From Lysobacter luteus (GTDB lineage Bacteria > Pseudomonadota > Gammaproteobacteria > Xanthomonadales > Xanthomonadaceae), in NCBI RefSeq assembly GCF_907164845.1, contig NZ_OU015430.1, positions 2,532,001 to 2,596,000 on the forward strand: DNA of 64,000 nt, given 5' to 3'. The notes under the pieces were generated by a model. It saw nothing but the letters and a program-made list of their open reading frames with translations, was not told where the DNA came from and did not search any database. The position numbers were made by a program, and so were the translations under genes. Positions 8,105-16,094 of this stretch are shown here, one piece after another (within the stretch, counting starts at the first letter, position 1; the number at the start of each line of letters is the position of its first letter).

Positions 8105-8394
8105 GCCTGTCCTGTCTCCTCGTGATGGCCGCGCATGGGGTCGCGGCGCTGTTGCTGCATTCTGGTTGTTGTCGCGGGTGGCCGACGACCGGCCGCACGG
8201 GGCGCCGGGCGCACCGCGTCATCGTCTTTGATTCTGGTTACCGGCGTGGGCGTGCCAAGGCCTGCTCCGTCCGTTGCCGGGGCCTGCGTCCTGCGGCGCT
8301 CCGGGCGATCTCGCTTGCTCAAGCTTCCCAAGGGCAACCCCTACGCTTGGGCTTTTTCTGCTACGTCGACCACAACATGTTGTGTGCGAGGCAG
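8105..8394 (-). promoter_or_regulatory. long 5' leader of nrdJa
   Basis: About 290 nt separate the predicted transcription start from the nrdJa ATG without a convincing gene. The leader can form a hairpin (CCCAAG/CTTGGG at 8327-8351), a small AGCTTGAGCAAGC hairpin just downstream, and a possible long-range GTTGCC/GGCAAC pairing. On the opposite strand the first hairpin is followed by five T, so it also looks like an intrinsic terminator for + strand transcripts. I could not recognise the conserved boxes of a cobalamin riboswitch. A regulatory RNA remains possible. The remaining gap up to the protease gene at 8622 holds the promoter elements listed separately. Confidence 0.45.
8370..8385. promoter_or_regulatory. 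candidate NrdR box
   Basis: The 16-mer CCACAACATGTTGTGT contains a perfect 14-bp palindrome (8371-8384). It matches the known NrdR consensus ACACWATATATWGTGT at 13 of 16 positions. It lies just downstream of the predicted start of nrdJa transcription. I found no second box at 21 or 31 bp spacing. Confidence 0.6.
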
Positions 8395-8400
8395 GTGGCC

Positions 8401-8429
8401 AAGCTACGCCCGGCCCCGGGGGAAGTCAA
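8401..8429 (-). promoter_or_regulatory. sigma70-type promoter of nrdJa
   Basis: On the minus strand TTGACT (8429-8424) and TAGCTT (8406-8401) are separated by exactly 17 nt. Transcription would start near 8394, just before the NrdR-box candidate. Confidence 0.55.
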
Positions 8430-8454
8430 CGCTTCCGCCGCCGTTTGGAAGCGT
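8429..8454. promoter_or_regulatory. 8-bp inverted repeat abutting the nrdJa promoter
   Basis: ACGCTTCC and GGAAGCGT are perfect inverted arms with a 10-nt spacer, directly upstream of the -35 hexamer of nrdJa. The position fits an activator or repressor site, or part of the divergent protease promoter. Confidence 0.3.
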
Positions 8455-8621
8455 GTATGCCGACCGGTGCTGGGCCTGTCCGGATTGCGCGGCAACCCGC
8501 GTTATCGTCAGGTTGGCCCGGCCGCGCATGCCGGCTTCACCGGCGATTAAATGGGGCCCGGCCACACTGGGCCGCCCCGGGTGCCGCCGTGCCCGCCGCG
8601 TCCACATACCTTCCCGCACCG

Positions 8622-10076
8622 ATGACGAACACGACCCTGACCCCGCTCCGGATCCTCGCCGCGCTCGTGCTCGCCGCCGCGTTCGGTGGCTTTGCCGCCA
8701 CCGCGCTGCGCGACGCCCTGTTGCCGGTGCATGCCACGCCTGCCGCCCCCGCGCCATCCGCCGCGCTCGCCCCCGCGGCCGCGCAGCTGCCGGCGGTCGT
8801 CGGGGGCCAACCGATCCCGTCGCTCGCACCGATGCTGGCGCGCGTGACGCCCGCGGTTGTCAGCGTGCACACCAAGCAGCGCGTGCGGATCCACAATCCG
8901 TTCGCCAACGACCCGATGTTCCGGCGGATGTTCCCGAACGTGCCGCAGGAGCGTATCGAGCAGTCGCTGGGCTCGGGCGTCATCGTCGATGCCGCGCGCG
9001 GCCTGGTGCTGACCAACCACCACGTGATCGAGGGCGCCGACGAGGTGTCCGTGACGCTGTCGGATGGCCGCACGATGGAGGCCGAGTTCGTCGGTTCCGA
9101 CCCCGATACCGACGTCGCGGTGATGAAGATCCCGGCCGACGGCCTGCAGGAGATCCCGCTGGCCGATTCGGGCGCGCTGCGCGTCGGCGACTTCGTGGTC
9201 GCGGTCGGCAACCCGTTCGGGATCGGCCAGACCGTCACCAGCGGTATCGTTTCAGCGGTCGGCCGCAGCGGCCTGCGAGGGCTGGGCTACCAGAACTTCA
9301 TCCAGACCGATGCGTCGATCAACCCGGGCAATTCCGGCGGCGCACTGGTCAATCTCGACGGGCAGCTGGTCGGCATCAACACCGCCAGCTTCAACCCGCG
9401 TGGCTCGATGGCCGGCAACATCGGCCTGGGTTTCGCGATCCCGGCCAACCTCGCGCGCAACGTGCTCTCTCAGCTGGTCAGCACCGGCGAGGTGCGACGC
9501 GGCACGCTGGGCCTGGACACCCAGGCGGTGACGCCGCGGCTGGCCAGCGGGCTGGAGCTGGGCGTGCAGCGCGGCGCGCTGGTGACGCGCGTGCTGGCCG
9601 GCTCGGCCGCGGCGGCGGCGGGGCTGAAGCCTGGCGACGTGATCGTGGCCGCCAACGGCGAGCGGATCGAGAGCCCGGCCGACCTGCACAACTTCGAGGG
9701 CCTGCAGCCGGTGGGCAGCCGCGTCACGCTGGACGTGCGTCGCAACGGCCAGGCGCTGGAGGTGACCGCCGAGGTCCGCGACCAGCCGCGCAGCCACGCC
9801 GGCGACCAGCTCGACCCGCGGCTGACCGGCGCCACCTTCGCCGAACTGCCCGAGCGCCTGCGCCAGTCGGGCGCGCGCGGGGTGCTGGTGGAGTCGGTCG
9901 CGCGCGGCAGCCGTGCGGCCCGCAATGGCCTGCGAGAGGGCGATGTGGTGGTGGCCACCAGCGCCGGCGGTTTCGATGATCTGGCGGGCTTCCGCGCGGG
10001 CTTCACACAGCCTCCCGCACAGTTGATCCTGAACGTCGTCCGGGGCAATCGGCAGGGAGTCCTGCCGATGCAGTGA
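8622..10076 (+). CDS. degQ: Deg-type periplasmic serine endoprotease
   Basis: Trypsin-like periplasmic protease and chaperone of the HtrA family, 484 aa. The N-terminus is a hydrophobic signal or anchor segment (about 9-26). The catalytic triad is His134 (TNHHV), Asp164 (DTDVAV) and Ser238 (NPGNSGG). Two PDZ domains follow: the first (about 280-370) has LGLDTQAV and AGLKPGDVI; the second (about 385-484) is more degenerate (NGLREGDVV). The start at 8622 was chosen because the signal segment begins there; the open frame extends further upstream without one. DegP, DegQ and MucD homologues cannot be told apart by eye. The gene diverges from nrdJa. Confidence 0.88.
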   Translation: MTNTTLTPLRILAALVLAAAFGGFAATALRDALLPVHATPAAPAPSAALAPAAAQLPAVVGGQPIPSLAPMLARVTPAVVSVHTKQRVRIHNPFANDPMFRRMFPNVPQERIEQSLGSGVIVDAARGLVLTNHHVIEGADEVSVTLSDGRTMEAEFVGSDPDTDVAVMKIPADGLQEIPLADSGALRVGDFVVAVGNPFGIGQTVTSGIVSAVGRSGLRGLGYQNFIQTDASINPGNSGGALVNLDGQLVGINTASFNPRGSMAGNIGLGFAIPANLARNVLSQLVSTGEVRRGTLGLDTQAVTPRLASGLELGVQRGALVTRVLAGSAAAAAGLKPGDVIVAANGERIESPADLHNFEGLQPVGSRVTLDVRRNGQALEVTAEVRDQPRSHAGDQLDPRLTGATFAELPERLRQSGARGVLVESVARGSRAARNGLREGDVVVATSAGGFDDLAGFRAGFTQPPAQLILNVVRGNRQGVLPMQ

Positions 10077-10107
10077 CGGCGTCACCCCACGTCCAGGAGA
10101 TTCCCAG

Positions 10108-10500
10108 ATGAGCCCGACCGACGCGACCTCGACCACCTCTTCCAACGGACAGCCCGGCGCCGCCCTCAAGGGCAGCCTCGGCGAAGCCGGCGACCACCTC
10201 AAGCGCGCCGCGCGCGATGCCGGCGATGCCCTCAAGGGCGCGGCCGGTGCGGCGGGCGACGAACTGCGGCTGGGCAAGGCGCACGTGAAGGCCGACCTGT
10301 CCGACAGCGCCTTGGCCGGCCTTACCGCCGCCGAGCAGGCCAGCCTGGCTGCACGCGAGCAGGCCGACGTGCTCATGGACAAAGGCCGCGACATGATCGA
10401 CAGCGCCGCCGAACTGATCCGCGAGCGACCGCTGGCAGCGTTCGGCGCCGCCTTTGCCGCCGGCTGGATCATCTCCAAGCTCGGCCGCGGCGAGCGGTAA
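10108..10500 (+). CDS. DUF883 family protein (YqjD/ElaB-like)
   Basis: Small protein of 130 aa. The long amphipathic helical region includes two copies of an 11-residue-type motif (AGDHLKRAARDAG, AGDALKGAAGAAG), followed by a C-terminal membrane segment ERPLAAFGAAFAAGWIISKL. This is the DUF883 layout of the YqjD and ElaB inner-membrane proteins, which in E. coli bind ribosomes in stationary phase. AGGAG lies 7-8 nt before the ATG. It starts a cassette with the two following genes, equivalent to the E. coli yqjD-yqjE-yqjK order. Confidence 0.75.
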   Translation: MSPTDATSTTSSNGQPGAALKGSLGEAGDHLKRAARDAGDALKGAAGAAGDELRLGKAHVKADLSDSALAGLTAAEQASLAAREQADVLMDKGRDMIDSAAELIRERPLAAFGAAFAAGWIISKLGRGER

Positions 10501-10508
10501 GCACCGCC

Positions 10509-11090
10509 GTGCGGCAACGCGGGGACAGCGCGCACGCACCGGGCGCCGGCAACGGGCGCCCGGATCCGGACACGCCGGAGCCCGCCGCGGAACTGCTCGA
10601 GGCGCTGCGCCAGATCGGCGCCACCGGGCGCGCCAGCCTCGGCGCATCGGTCGACACCGCCAAGGCCTTCCGGTCGCTGGTGGTGGCCGACGTCTCGCTC
10701 GCCCGCAGCGCGCTTGGACGGACGCTGGCCCTCAGCGGGGTGGCGATCGCCGCCGGCGCATCGGCGTGGCTGCTGCTGATGGGGGCGCTCGTGGTCTTCC
10801 TCAGCGCGCGGCTGGGCATGCCGTGGCTGGGCGCGCTGCTGCTGCCGGCCGCGCTGAGCTTGGTGATGGCCGGCGCGGCTTCGTGGATGGCGATGCGCTA
10901 CTTCGACCACACCCGGCTGCAGGCCACGCGCCGCCAGCTGGCCCGCCTGGGCATCGGCGAGCTGGCCGATTTCGTCCCCGACGCCGATTCGCCCGAATCG
11001 ACCCGCGAGGCCACCCGCCGGCGCCCGCCCGAGGACGGTAGCGGGGAGCCGGTCAAGGACAAGCAGGGCATCGACGTCACTCCGCCCTGA
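10509..11090 (+). CDS. phage-holin-family membrane protein (YqjE-like)
   Basis: Protein of 193 aa starting with GTG, 8 nt after the DUF883 gene. Two strongly hydrophobic segments (about 75-97 and 105-130) in the middle and hydrophilic ends match the YqjE family. The Pfam name 'holin III' does not imply lysis. The C-terminal 45 residues are charged and disordered. Clustering with the DUF883 gene supports a joint stress-related membrane role, which is inferred only. Confidence 0.7.
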   Translation: MRQRGDSAHAPGAGNGRPDPDTPEPAAELLEALRQIGATGRASLGASVDTAKAFRSLVVADVSLARSALGRTLALSGVAIAAGASAWLLLMGALVVFLSARLGMPWLGALLLPAALSLVMAGAASWMAMRYFDHTRLQATRRQLARLGIGELADFVPDADSPESTREATRRRPPEDGSGEPVKDKQGIDVTPP

Positions 11091-11144
11091 GCGGCCGACG
11101 CGGACGCACCACCCACACGCGCACAACCCGGGGAGCGGCGTGCC

Positions 11145-11600
11145 ATGAGCTTCGACAAACTCATCGCCAAGGTCACCCAGGCGGAGAACGCCATGGAGGC
11201 GAACGAGCGCCGCGTCGGCGCCGACGTGCGCCAGCTGCGCGACTCTTGGAAGGCGATGTGGACGCCCGGCCGCATCGTCCTGGCCGGCCTCGTCAGCGGG
11301 TACCTGGCCGGACGCGCCGAACCGATCCGCAGCGCCGCGCGCAGCGGCAGCGTGGTGCGGATCGTGTCGATGTTGGGCACCGTGTTCGCCGGCACCAGCG
11401 CACGGCAGGCCGCGACCGAAGCCGAGCACGCCGCCGACGCGTCGGAACAGGCCGCCGAGACGGTCGCCCCCGGTACCACCTCAAAATCCGCGGCCCAGGA
11501 TGTTGCCAGCGAGGCGGCCCGCGAGGAGCTCGCGCACGCACGCCTGCAGCGCGAGGCCGAGGCCGCCCGGCAGGTCAACGCCGAGGCGATGGACCCGTGA
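11145..11600 (+). CDS. hypothetical Ala-rich protein of the yqjD-like cassette
   Basis: Protein of 151 aa without a family I recognise. Residues 1-40 are helical and charged, 45-60 are moderately hydrophobic (GRIVLAGLVSGYLAGRAEP), and the last 70 are Ala/Glu-rich with coiled-coil character. GGGGAG precedes the ATG. The gene overlaps the next start by 4 nt (GTGA), implying co-translation with the AI-2E transporter. Its position corresponds to yqjK in E. coli, but similarity is not obvious. Confidence 0.6.
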   Translation: MSFDKLIAKVTQAENAMEANERRVGADVRQLRDSWKAMWTPGRIVLAGLVSGYLAGRAEPIRSAARSGSVVRIVSMLGTVFAGTSARQAATEAEHAADASEQAAETVAPGTTSKSAAQDVASEAAREELAHARLQREAEAARQVNAEAMDP

Positions 11601-12769
11601 GCACGCCGACACCCGATCCGCCCGCCGGTTTACCCAAACCTGCGACCGAACCTGCGAACACGCCCGCCGCCGCCCCGGCCACGCCGGCGCGCGACGACGA
11701 CCCGGAGGCCGATCCACCGCTGTCCCCGCTCCGCCCGCGGGCGTCCTCTGCACTCATCGTGCTGGTGGTGCTGGCGGTCGGCTACACGATGTGGGCGGCG
11801 CAGGCGGTGATCCTGCCGATCCTGCTGGCGGTGTTCTTCGCCCTGATCGGCAACCCGATCATCCGCGCCCTGCAGCGCCTCTTCATCCCGCGGGCGCTGG
11901 GTGCGCTGCTGGTGCTTCTGGGCGGGCTGGCGGGCACTGCGGTGCTGGCCAACCAGCTCATCGAACCGGCCGCCGAATGGGCCCGCCAGGTACCGCGAGA
12001 ACTGCGCGAATTCGCCCCGCGCCTGCGCGAGATGACCAAGCCGATGCAGGCTGCCAACGAAGCGGCGGCCGACATCGCGCGCGCGGCCGATGGCGACCAG
12101 GCGGAACCGGTGCAGGTGGTGCGCACCGAGGTCAACGAACCGTTGAAGAAGCTCACCGCCACCCCGCGCATGCTCGCCGCGGTGCTGGCGGTGATCCTGC
12201 TGACGTTCTTCTTCATGGTTTACGGCGAGAACCTGCAGCGCAACGCGTTGTCACTGCTGCCGACCCGCCAGCAGAAACGGGTGACGGTGGACATCCTGCA
12301 TTCGATCGAGCGCGAGATCTCGCGCTACGTGCTGACCATCACCTTCATCAACTTCACCGTCGGCATGGCCCTGGCGGGGATCCTGTTCCTGCTCGACGTG
12401 CCGCTGGCCGAGGCGCTGCTGTGGGGCACGATGGCGGCGGTGCTGAACTACGCGCCGTACGTGGGCCCGATGATCGGCATCATCATCATGCTGCTGATGG
12501 GCTTCGTCGCCTTCGACGATCCGTGGGAGTCGCTGCTGCCCGCCGGCATCTACCTCGGCCTGCACACCCTCGAAGGCCAGATGATCACGCCGATCGTGCT
12601 CGGGCGGCAGATGCGGCTGTCGCCGCTGGTACTGATCCTGGCGCTGATGCTGTTCGGGTGGCTGTGGGGAATCATCGGCCTGCTGCTGGCGGTGCCTCTG
12701 CTGGTCTGCCTGAAGATCGTGTTCGACCGGATCGAAGGCATGGAGGGTTGGGCGCGGCTGTTCGAGTAG
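11597..12769 (+). CDS. AI-2E family transporter (PerM/TqsA-like)
   Basis: Polytopic inner-membrane protein of 390 aa in the AI-2 exporter superfamily. After a Pro/Ala-rich cytoplasmic tail of about 50 residues come paired helices, a large loop (about 120-200) and a C-terminal bundle. The family hallmark YAPYVGPMIG and the conserved HTLEGQMITPIVLGRQMRLSP stretch are present. GTG start is chosen because it overlaps the preceding stop. Members export AI-2 or other small molecules or antiport ions; the substrate here is unknown. Confidence 0.82.
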   Translation: MSTPTPDPPAGLPKPATEPANTPAAAPATPARDDDPEADPPLSPLRPRASSALIVLVVLAVGYTMWAAQAVILPILLAVFFALIGNPIIRALQRLFIPRALGALLVLLGGLAGTAVLANQLIEPAAEWARQVPRELREFAPRLREMTKPMQAANEAAADIARAADGDQAEPVQVVRTEVNEPLKKLTATPRMLAAVLAVILLTFFFMVYGENLQRNALSLLPTRQQKRVTVDILHSIEREISRYVLTITFINFTVGMALAGILFLLDVPLAEALLWGTMAAVLNYAPYVGPMIGIIIMLLMGFVAFDDPWESLLPAGIYLGLHTLEGQMITPIVLGRQMRLSPLVLILALMLFGWLWGIIGLLLAVPLLVCLKIVFDRIEGMEGWARLFE

Positions 12770-12816
12770 CGCCTCGCATGGCCTACCACCACGGCCCTCC
12801 GGCGTAGAATGGCGCG

Positions 12817-13536
12817 GTGCACTTTTTCCCCGTACGCGCGATAACGCTCGACCTGGACGACACCGTGTGGCCCATCGCACCGGCCATCGACCGGGCCGAG
12901 GACGCGCTGGACGCCTGGTTGCAGCGCCATGCCCCGCGGGCGGCCGCGCGCTGGCCGCTGGCGGCGCGGCGCAGGCTGCGCCAGCAGTGCGACCTCGAGC
13001 GTCCGCACCGCGCCCACGACATGACCGCGCAGCGGCGCTGGATGATCGAGCGGATGCTCGCCGAGGCCGGTGAGGACGTCGCGCTGGGTTCGTCCGCCTA
13101 CGACGCCTACTTCGCCGCTCGCTGCGAGGTGGAACACTACGACGACAGCGTGCCCTCGCTCGAGCGCATGGCCGCACGGCTGCCGCTGGCGGCGCTCAGC
13201 AACGGCAATGCCTGCCTGCGCACGATCGGCCTCATGCACCTGTTCCGCTTCCAGCTGGGCGCCGGCGAGCACGGCGCGGGCAAGCCCGAACCGGGCATCT
13301 TCCACGCCGCGTGCGCGCGGCTGGGCCACGACCCCGGCGTGGTGCTGCATGTCGGCGACGACGTTCGCACCGACATCGAAGGTGCCCAACGCGCCGGCCT
13401 GCGCACCGTCTGGATCAACCGCGAGGGGGCAACGTGGCCACGCCGCATGCCGCCCCCCGACCTTGAATTCACCACCCTGACCGCGTTGGCCGACTGGCTC
13501 GACGCGGCCCTCCACCCGGAGTCGATGTCCGCATGA
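12817..13536 (+). CDS. yigB: HAD-family phosphatase, YigB-like
   Basis: HAD hydrolase of 239 aa with motif I TLDLDDT (nucleophile Asp12, Asp14), motif II ALSNGN, motif III KPEPGIF and motif IV HVGDDVRTDIEGA. This arrangement fits the YigB/YjjG class, where YigB dephosphorylates FMN or the riboflavin precursor phosphate. In E. coli yigB follows xerC; here it lies 30 kb from xerC and is instead coupled to an aminopeptidase gene through an ATGA overlap. GTG start at 12817 leaves nine residues before motif I, as expected. Confidence 0.8.
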   Translation: MHFFPVRAITLDLDDTVWPIAPAIDRAEDALDAWLQRHAPRAAARWPLAARRRLRQQCDLERPHRAHDMTAQRRWMIERMLAEAGEDVALGSSAYDAYFAARCEVEHYDDSVPSLERMAARLPLAALSNGNACLRTIGLMHLFRFQLGAGEHGAGKPEPGIFHAACARLGHDPGVVLHVGDDVRTDIEGAQRAGLRTVWINREGATWPRRMPPPDLEFTTLTALADWLDAALHPESMSA

Positions 13537-14909
13537 ACCTGCCCGCCGGATTTGCCGCGCCCTCTGCCGATGCCACCCCCCTGCCGCTGCACGTGGTGGA
13601 CCGCGCCGGCCTTGCCGACTGGCGTGCGGGCCAGCCGGCACCGGTGGGCGCGTGGCTGGACGCGCACGGCTTCGATGGTGCCCCCGGCACCGCGGCGCTG
13701 CTGCCGGGCGCCGAGGGCGCGGCGGGCGCGGTCATCGGCGTCGGCGACCGGCTCGACCCCTTCAGCTACGCCCACGCGCCGCTGGCGCTGCCGCCGCACA
13801 CGTTCCGCCTGGCGGGTAACCACGACGCCGATGCGCTGGTGGCGTTGCGGGTCGGCTGGGGTCTCGGGGCGTACCGCTTCTCGCGGTACCGGCAACCGCC
13901 TCGGCAGCCGGCGTCGCTCGAGGTCGACAACGCGGCAGTGGCGCTCGACGCGCTGGCCGCGTGCCTGCGCGTGCGCGACCTGGTCAACACGCCGACCGAG
14001 CACATGGGCCCGGACCAGCTCGAACAGGTCGCCTGCGAGATCGCCGAGCGCCACGGCGCCGCGATCGAGGTCATCAGCGGCGACGACCTGCTTGAGCGCA
14101 ACTTCCCGGCCATCCACGCGGTCGGGCGTGCGAGCCACCGCGCCCCGCGCCTGATCTGCCTGCGCTGGGGCGACGCGTCGCACCCGCACGTGGCACTGGT
14201 CGGCAAGGGCGTGTGCTTCGACACCGGCGGCCTGGACCTCAAGCCGGCCGACGGCATGCGCAACATGAAGAAGGACATGGGCGGCGCCGCGCACGCGATC
14301 GCGCTGGCCGAATGGGTGATGGCGCGCAAGCTGCCGTTGCGGATCACCCTGCTGGTGCCGGCGGTGGAGAACGCAGTCGGCCCGAATGCATTCCGTCCGG
14401 GCGAGGTCATCGCAACGCGCGCCGGCCTCAGCGTGGAAATCGACAACACCGACGCCGAAGGCCGCGTCGTGCTGTGCGATGCGCTGGCCTACGCCGGCGA
14501 GCAGTCGCCGGAACTGCTGCTCGACTTCGCCACGCTGACGGGCGCGGCGCGGATCGCGCTCGGCCCCGACCTGCCCGCGCTCTACAGCAACGACGACGCG
14601 CTGGCCGCCGACTGGCTCGAGGCGGGCCAGCAGCAACGCGACCCGCTCTGGCGCATGCCCTTGTGGCGGCCGTACTGGCGCTACCTCACCAGCGGCATCG
14701 CCGACATCGCCAATGGCGGTCCGAGCCGGATGGGCGGCAGCATCACCGCCGCGCTGTACCTGGAGCGCTTTGTCCCGGCCACGCAGAAGTGGGCGCACCT
14801 GGACGTCTACAGCTGGAACGACGCCGACCGCCCCGGACGGCCGGCCGGCGGCGAGGCGCAGGGGCTGCGCGCGGCGTTCGCGATGTTGCAGGCGCGCGCC
14901 GGGCGCTGA
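13533..14909 (+). CDS. leucyl aminopeptidase family (M17) metallopeptidase
   Basis: Cytoplasmic two-zinc aminopeptidase of 458 aa that removes N-terminal residues from peptides. The catalytic domain contains VGKGVCFDTGG (metal-ligand Lys225), MKKDMGGAA and NTDAEGR, which together supply the metal ligands and the catalytic Arg. The N-terminal 130 residues are short and divergent compared with PepA (503 aa), and no PepA-type DNA-binding features are evident. Translationally coupled to the HAD gene. It corresponds to the PepB-like or 'leucyl aminopeptidase family' entries found in Xanthomonadaceae. Confidence 0.88.
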   Translation: MNLPAGFAAPSADATPLPLHVVDRAGLADWRAGQPAPVGAWLDAHGFDGAPGTAALLPGAEGAAGAVIGVGDRLDPFSYAHAPLALPPHTFRLAGNHDADALVALRVGWGLGAYRFSRYRQPPRQPASLEVDNAAVALDALAACLRVRDLVNTPTEHMGPDQLEQVACEIAERHGAAIEVISGDDLLERNFPAIHAVGRASHRAPRLICLRWGDASHPHVALVGKGVCFDTGGLDLKPADGMRNMKKDMGGAAHAIALAEWVMARKLPLRITLLVPAVENAVGPNAFRPGEVIATRAGLSVEIDNTDAEGRVVLCDALAYAGEQSPELLLDFATLTGAARIALGPDLPALYSNDDALAADWLEAGQQQRDPLWRMPLWRPYWRYLTSGIADIANGGPSRMGGSITAALYLERFVPATQKWAHLDVYSWNDADRPGRPAGGEAQGLRAAFAMLQARAGR

Positions 14910-14940
14910 TCACCGGCACCGCCGCGCCGGTCACGCCCTT

Positions 14941-15014
14941 GTAGGAGCGGCGTAAGCCGCGATCGGAAGCCGGGTCCCGCGCCAGGCAACCATCGCAGCT
15001 GACGCCGCTCCTAC
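14941..15014. repeat. REP-like inverted pair 1
   Basis: Left arm GTAGGAGCGGCGTAAGCCGC at 14941 and its inverted partner ending GCCGCTCCTAC at 15014. Each arm can fold as a small hairpin (GCGGC...GCCGC). Confidence 0.8.
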
Positions 15015-15069
15015 AGTCCCGGAACCCTTTCCGCTTTTGCCTCCCTAGATCGCGAGTCCGCCCCCCTGC

Positions 15070-15097
15070 TTGACAACTCTATTTTTCAGAGTACTTT
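15070..15097 (+). promoter_or_regulatory. promoter of the membrane protein/regulator pair
   Basis: TTGACA at 15070-15075 and TACTTT at 15092-15097, separated by 16 nt. A short inverted element (AAGTACTCTG-like, AGAGTACTTT on +) overlaps the -10, which could be the operator of the downstream winged-helix regulator. Confidence 0.5.
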
Positions 15098-15126
15098 CCA
15101 ATCCACATTCCCCGGACTCCACTGCC

Positions 15127-15699
15127 ATGACCACCAACGACAACCTCCGTCAGGACCTGGCCTTCGTCGCCAGCGCAGTGCGCCGCCACGAGCGCGCGGC
15201 CGGCGTCCCCTCGATCTACTTCCTGTGGGCGGTGATCGTCGCCGTCGGCTTCGCCCTGCCCGACTTCGCGCCGCACCTGGCCGCGCCGTTCTGGGTGGTG
15301 TGCGGCATCGGCGGCGGGCTCGCCAGCATGTGGCTGGGGGCACGCGACAGCCGGCGCCACGGCACGATGGACCGGGAGCGTGGCCGTCGCCACGGGCTGC
15401 ACTGGCTGGTGGCCGGCGTGGGCTTCCTGCTGTGCTGGCTGCCGGTGCTGCGCGGCAGCCCGATCGAGACCGCGGTCGGCAACTTCCTGCTGGTGGCCGG
15501 GCTGGCCTACGCGTTCGCCGGTGTCCACCTGGAGCGGCCGCTGCTGTGGAGCGGGCTGCTGATGCTTGCCGCGTTCGTGGTCCTGAACCTGTTCGCGCTG
15601 CCCTACACCTGGACCGGGACCGGCGTCGTGATTGGCCTGGCGCTGGCGTGGGCGGGCCATGCCGGGCGCCGCGACCGGCTGCCGGCCACGCAGGGATGA
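15127..15699 (+). CDS. six-helix integral membrane protein
   Basis: Protein of 190 aa with a cytoplasmic start (TTNDNLRQDLAFVASAVRRHE) and about six transmembrane segments. No family recognised with certainty. Homologous pairs of such a membrane protein with a small winged-helix regulator are common upstream of ABC exporter genes in Xanthomonadaceae, from general memory. Stop overlaps the next start (ATGA). It may sense or assist the efflux system downstream; this is inference from order only. Confidence 0.6.
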   Translation: MTTNDNLRQDLAFVASAVRRHERAAGVPSIYFLWAVIVAVGFALPDFAPHLAAPFWVVCGIGGGLASMWLGARDSRRHGTMDRERGRRHGLHWLVAGVGFLLCWLPVLRGSPIETAVGNFLLVAGLAYAFAGVHLERPLLWSGLLMLAAFVVLNLFALPYTWTGTGVVIGLALAWAGHAGRRDRLPATQG

Positions 15700-15995
15700 A
15701 AGCGCTCGATGGCCTTGATCCCGTCTTCGAACACCGCGCGCGCCTCGCGATTGGCGTGCTGCTCGCCCGCCACGACGAGATCAGCTTCGCCCGGTTCAAG
15801 CAGCAGCTGGAACTGACCGACGGCAACCTCGGTGCGCAGCTGCGCAAACTGGAGGATGCCGGCTGCATCGAACTGCGCCGCGACTTCGTCGACCGCAAGC
15901 CGGTGACCTGGTACCGGCTTACAGACGAAGGACGCAAGGCACTGGAGCGCCACCTGGCGGCGCTGCAGGCACTGATCGCAACGGCCGAGGGCTGA
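15696..15995 (+). CDS. winged-helix transcriptional regulator
   Basis: DNA-binding protein of 99 aa. It contains the sequence pattern of the single-domain winged helix family PF13601: RLAIGVLLARHDEISFARFK (helices 1-2), LTDGNLGAQLRKLEDAG (recognition helix) and a wing ending VTWYRLTDEGRKAL. Such proteins repress their own operon. Overlap by 4 nt with the membrane protein gene and location just before the exporter genes suggest control of the local promoter at 15070. Confidence 0.8.
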   Translation: MKALDGLDPVFEHRARLAIGVLLARHDEISFARFKQQLELTDGNLGAQLRKLEDAGCIELRRDFVDRKPVTWYRLTDEGRKALERHLAALQALIATAEG

Positions 15996-16094
15996 GATGG
16001 CGACGATCGTCCCGGCATCGTTACTGACCTTTGGCAGGTTGGATCGGCCCGGGTACGGGGTCACACTCGACGCTTCGTGACGTCAGGGATGCAC

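Noticed and set aside
6005-8125. Long open frame on the + strand opposite nrdJa, and similar long antisense frames opposite most genes
   Set aside because: GC-rich codon bias opens shadow frames. They have repetitive His/Arg/Val-rich composition, no start signals and no family motifs, while the opposite strand has clear conserved genes.
8230-8357. Small RNA on the + strand ending at the terminator-like hairpin
   Set aside because: There is a stem followed by five T, but no promoter could be recognised and the hairpin may serve the minus-strand leader.
8105-8394. Cobalamin riboswitch in the nrdJa leader
   Set aside because: I could not find the conserved B12 box or the surrounding conserved core by eye, so it is not called; only an undefined structured leader is reported.
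10509-11090. Holin family name and XerC recombinase as signs of a prophage
   Set aside because: The holin-like gene belongs to the housekeeping yqjDEK-type cassette, and XerC sits in the conserved dapF-DUF484-xerC order. No phage structural, lysis or att features are present.
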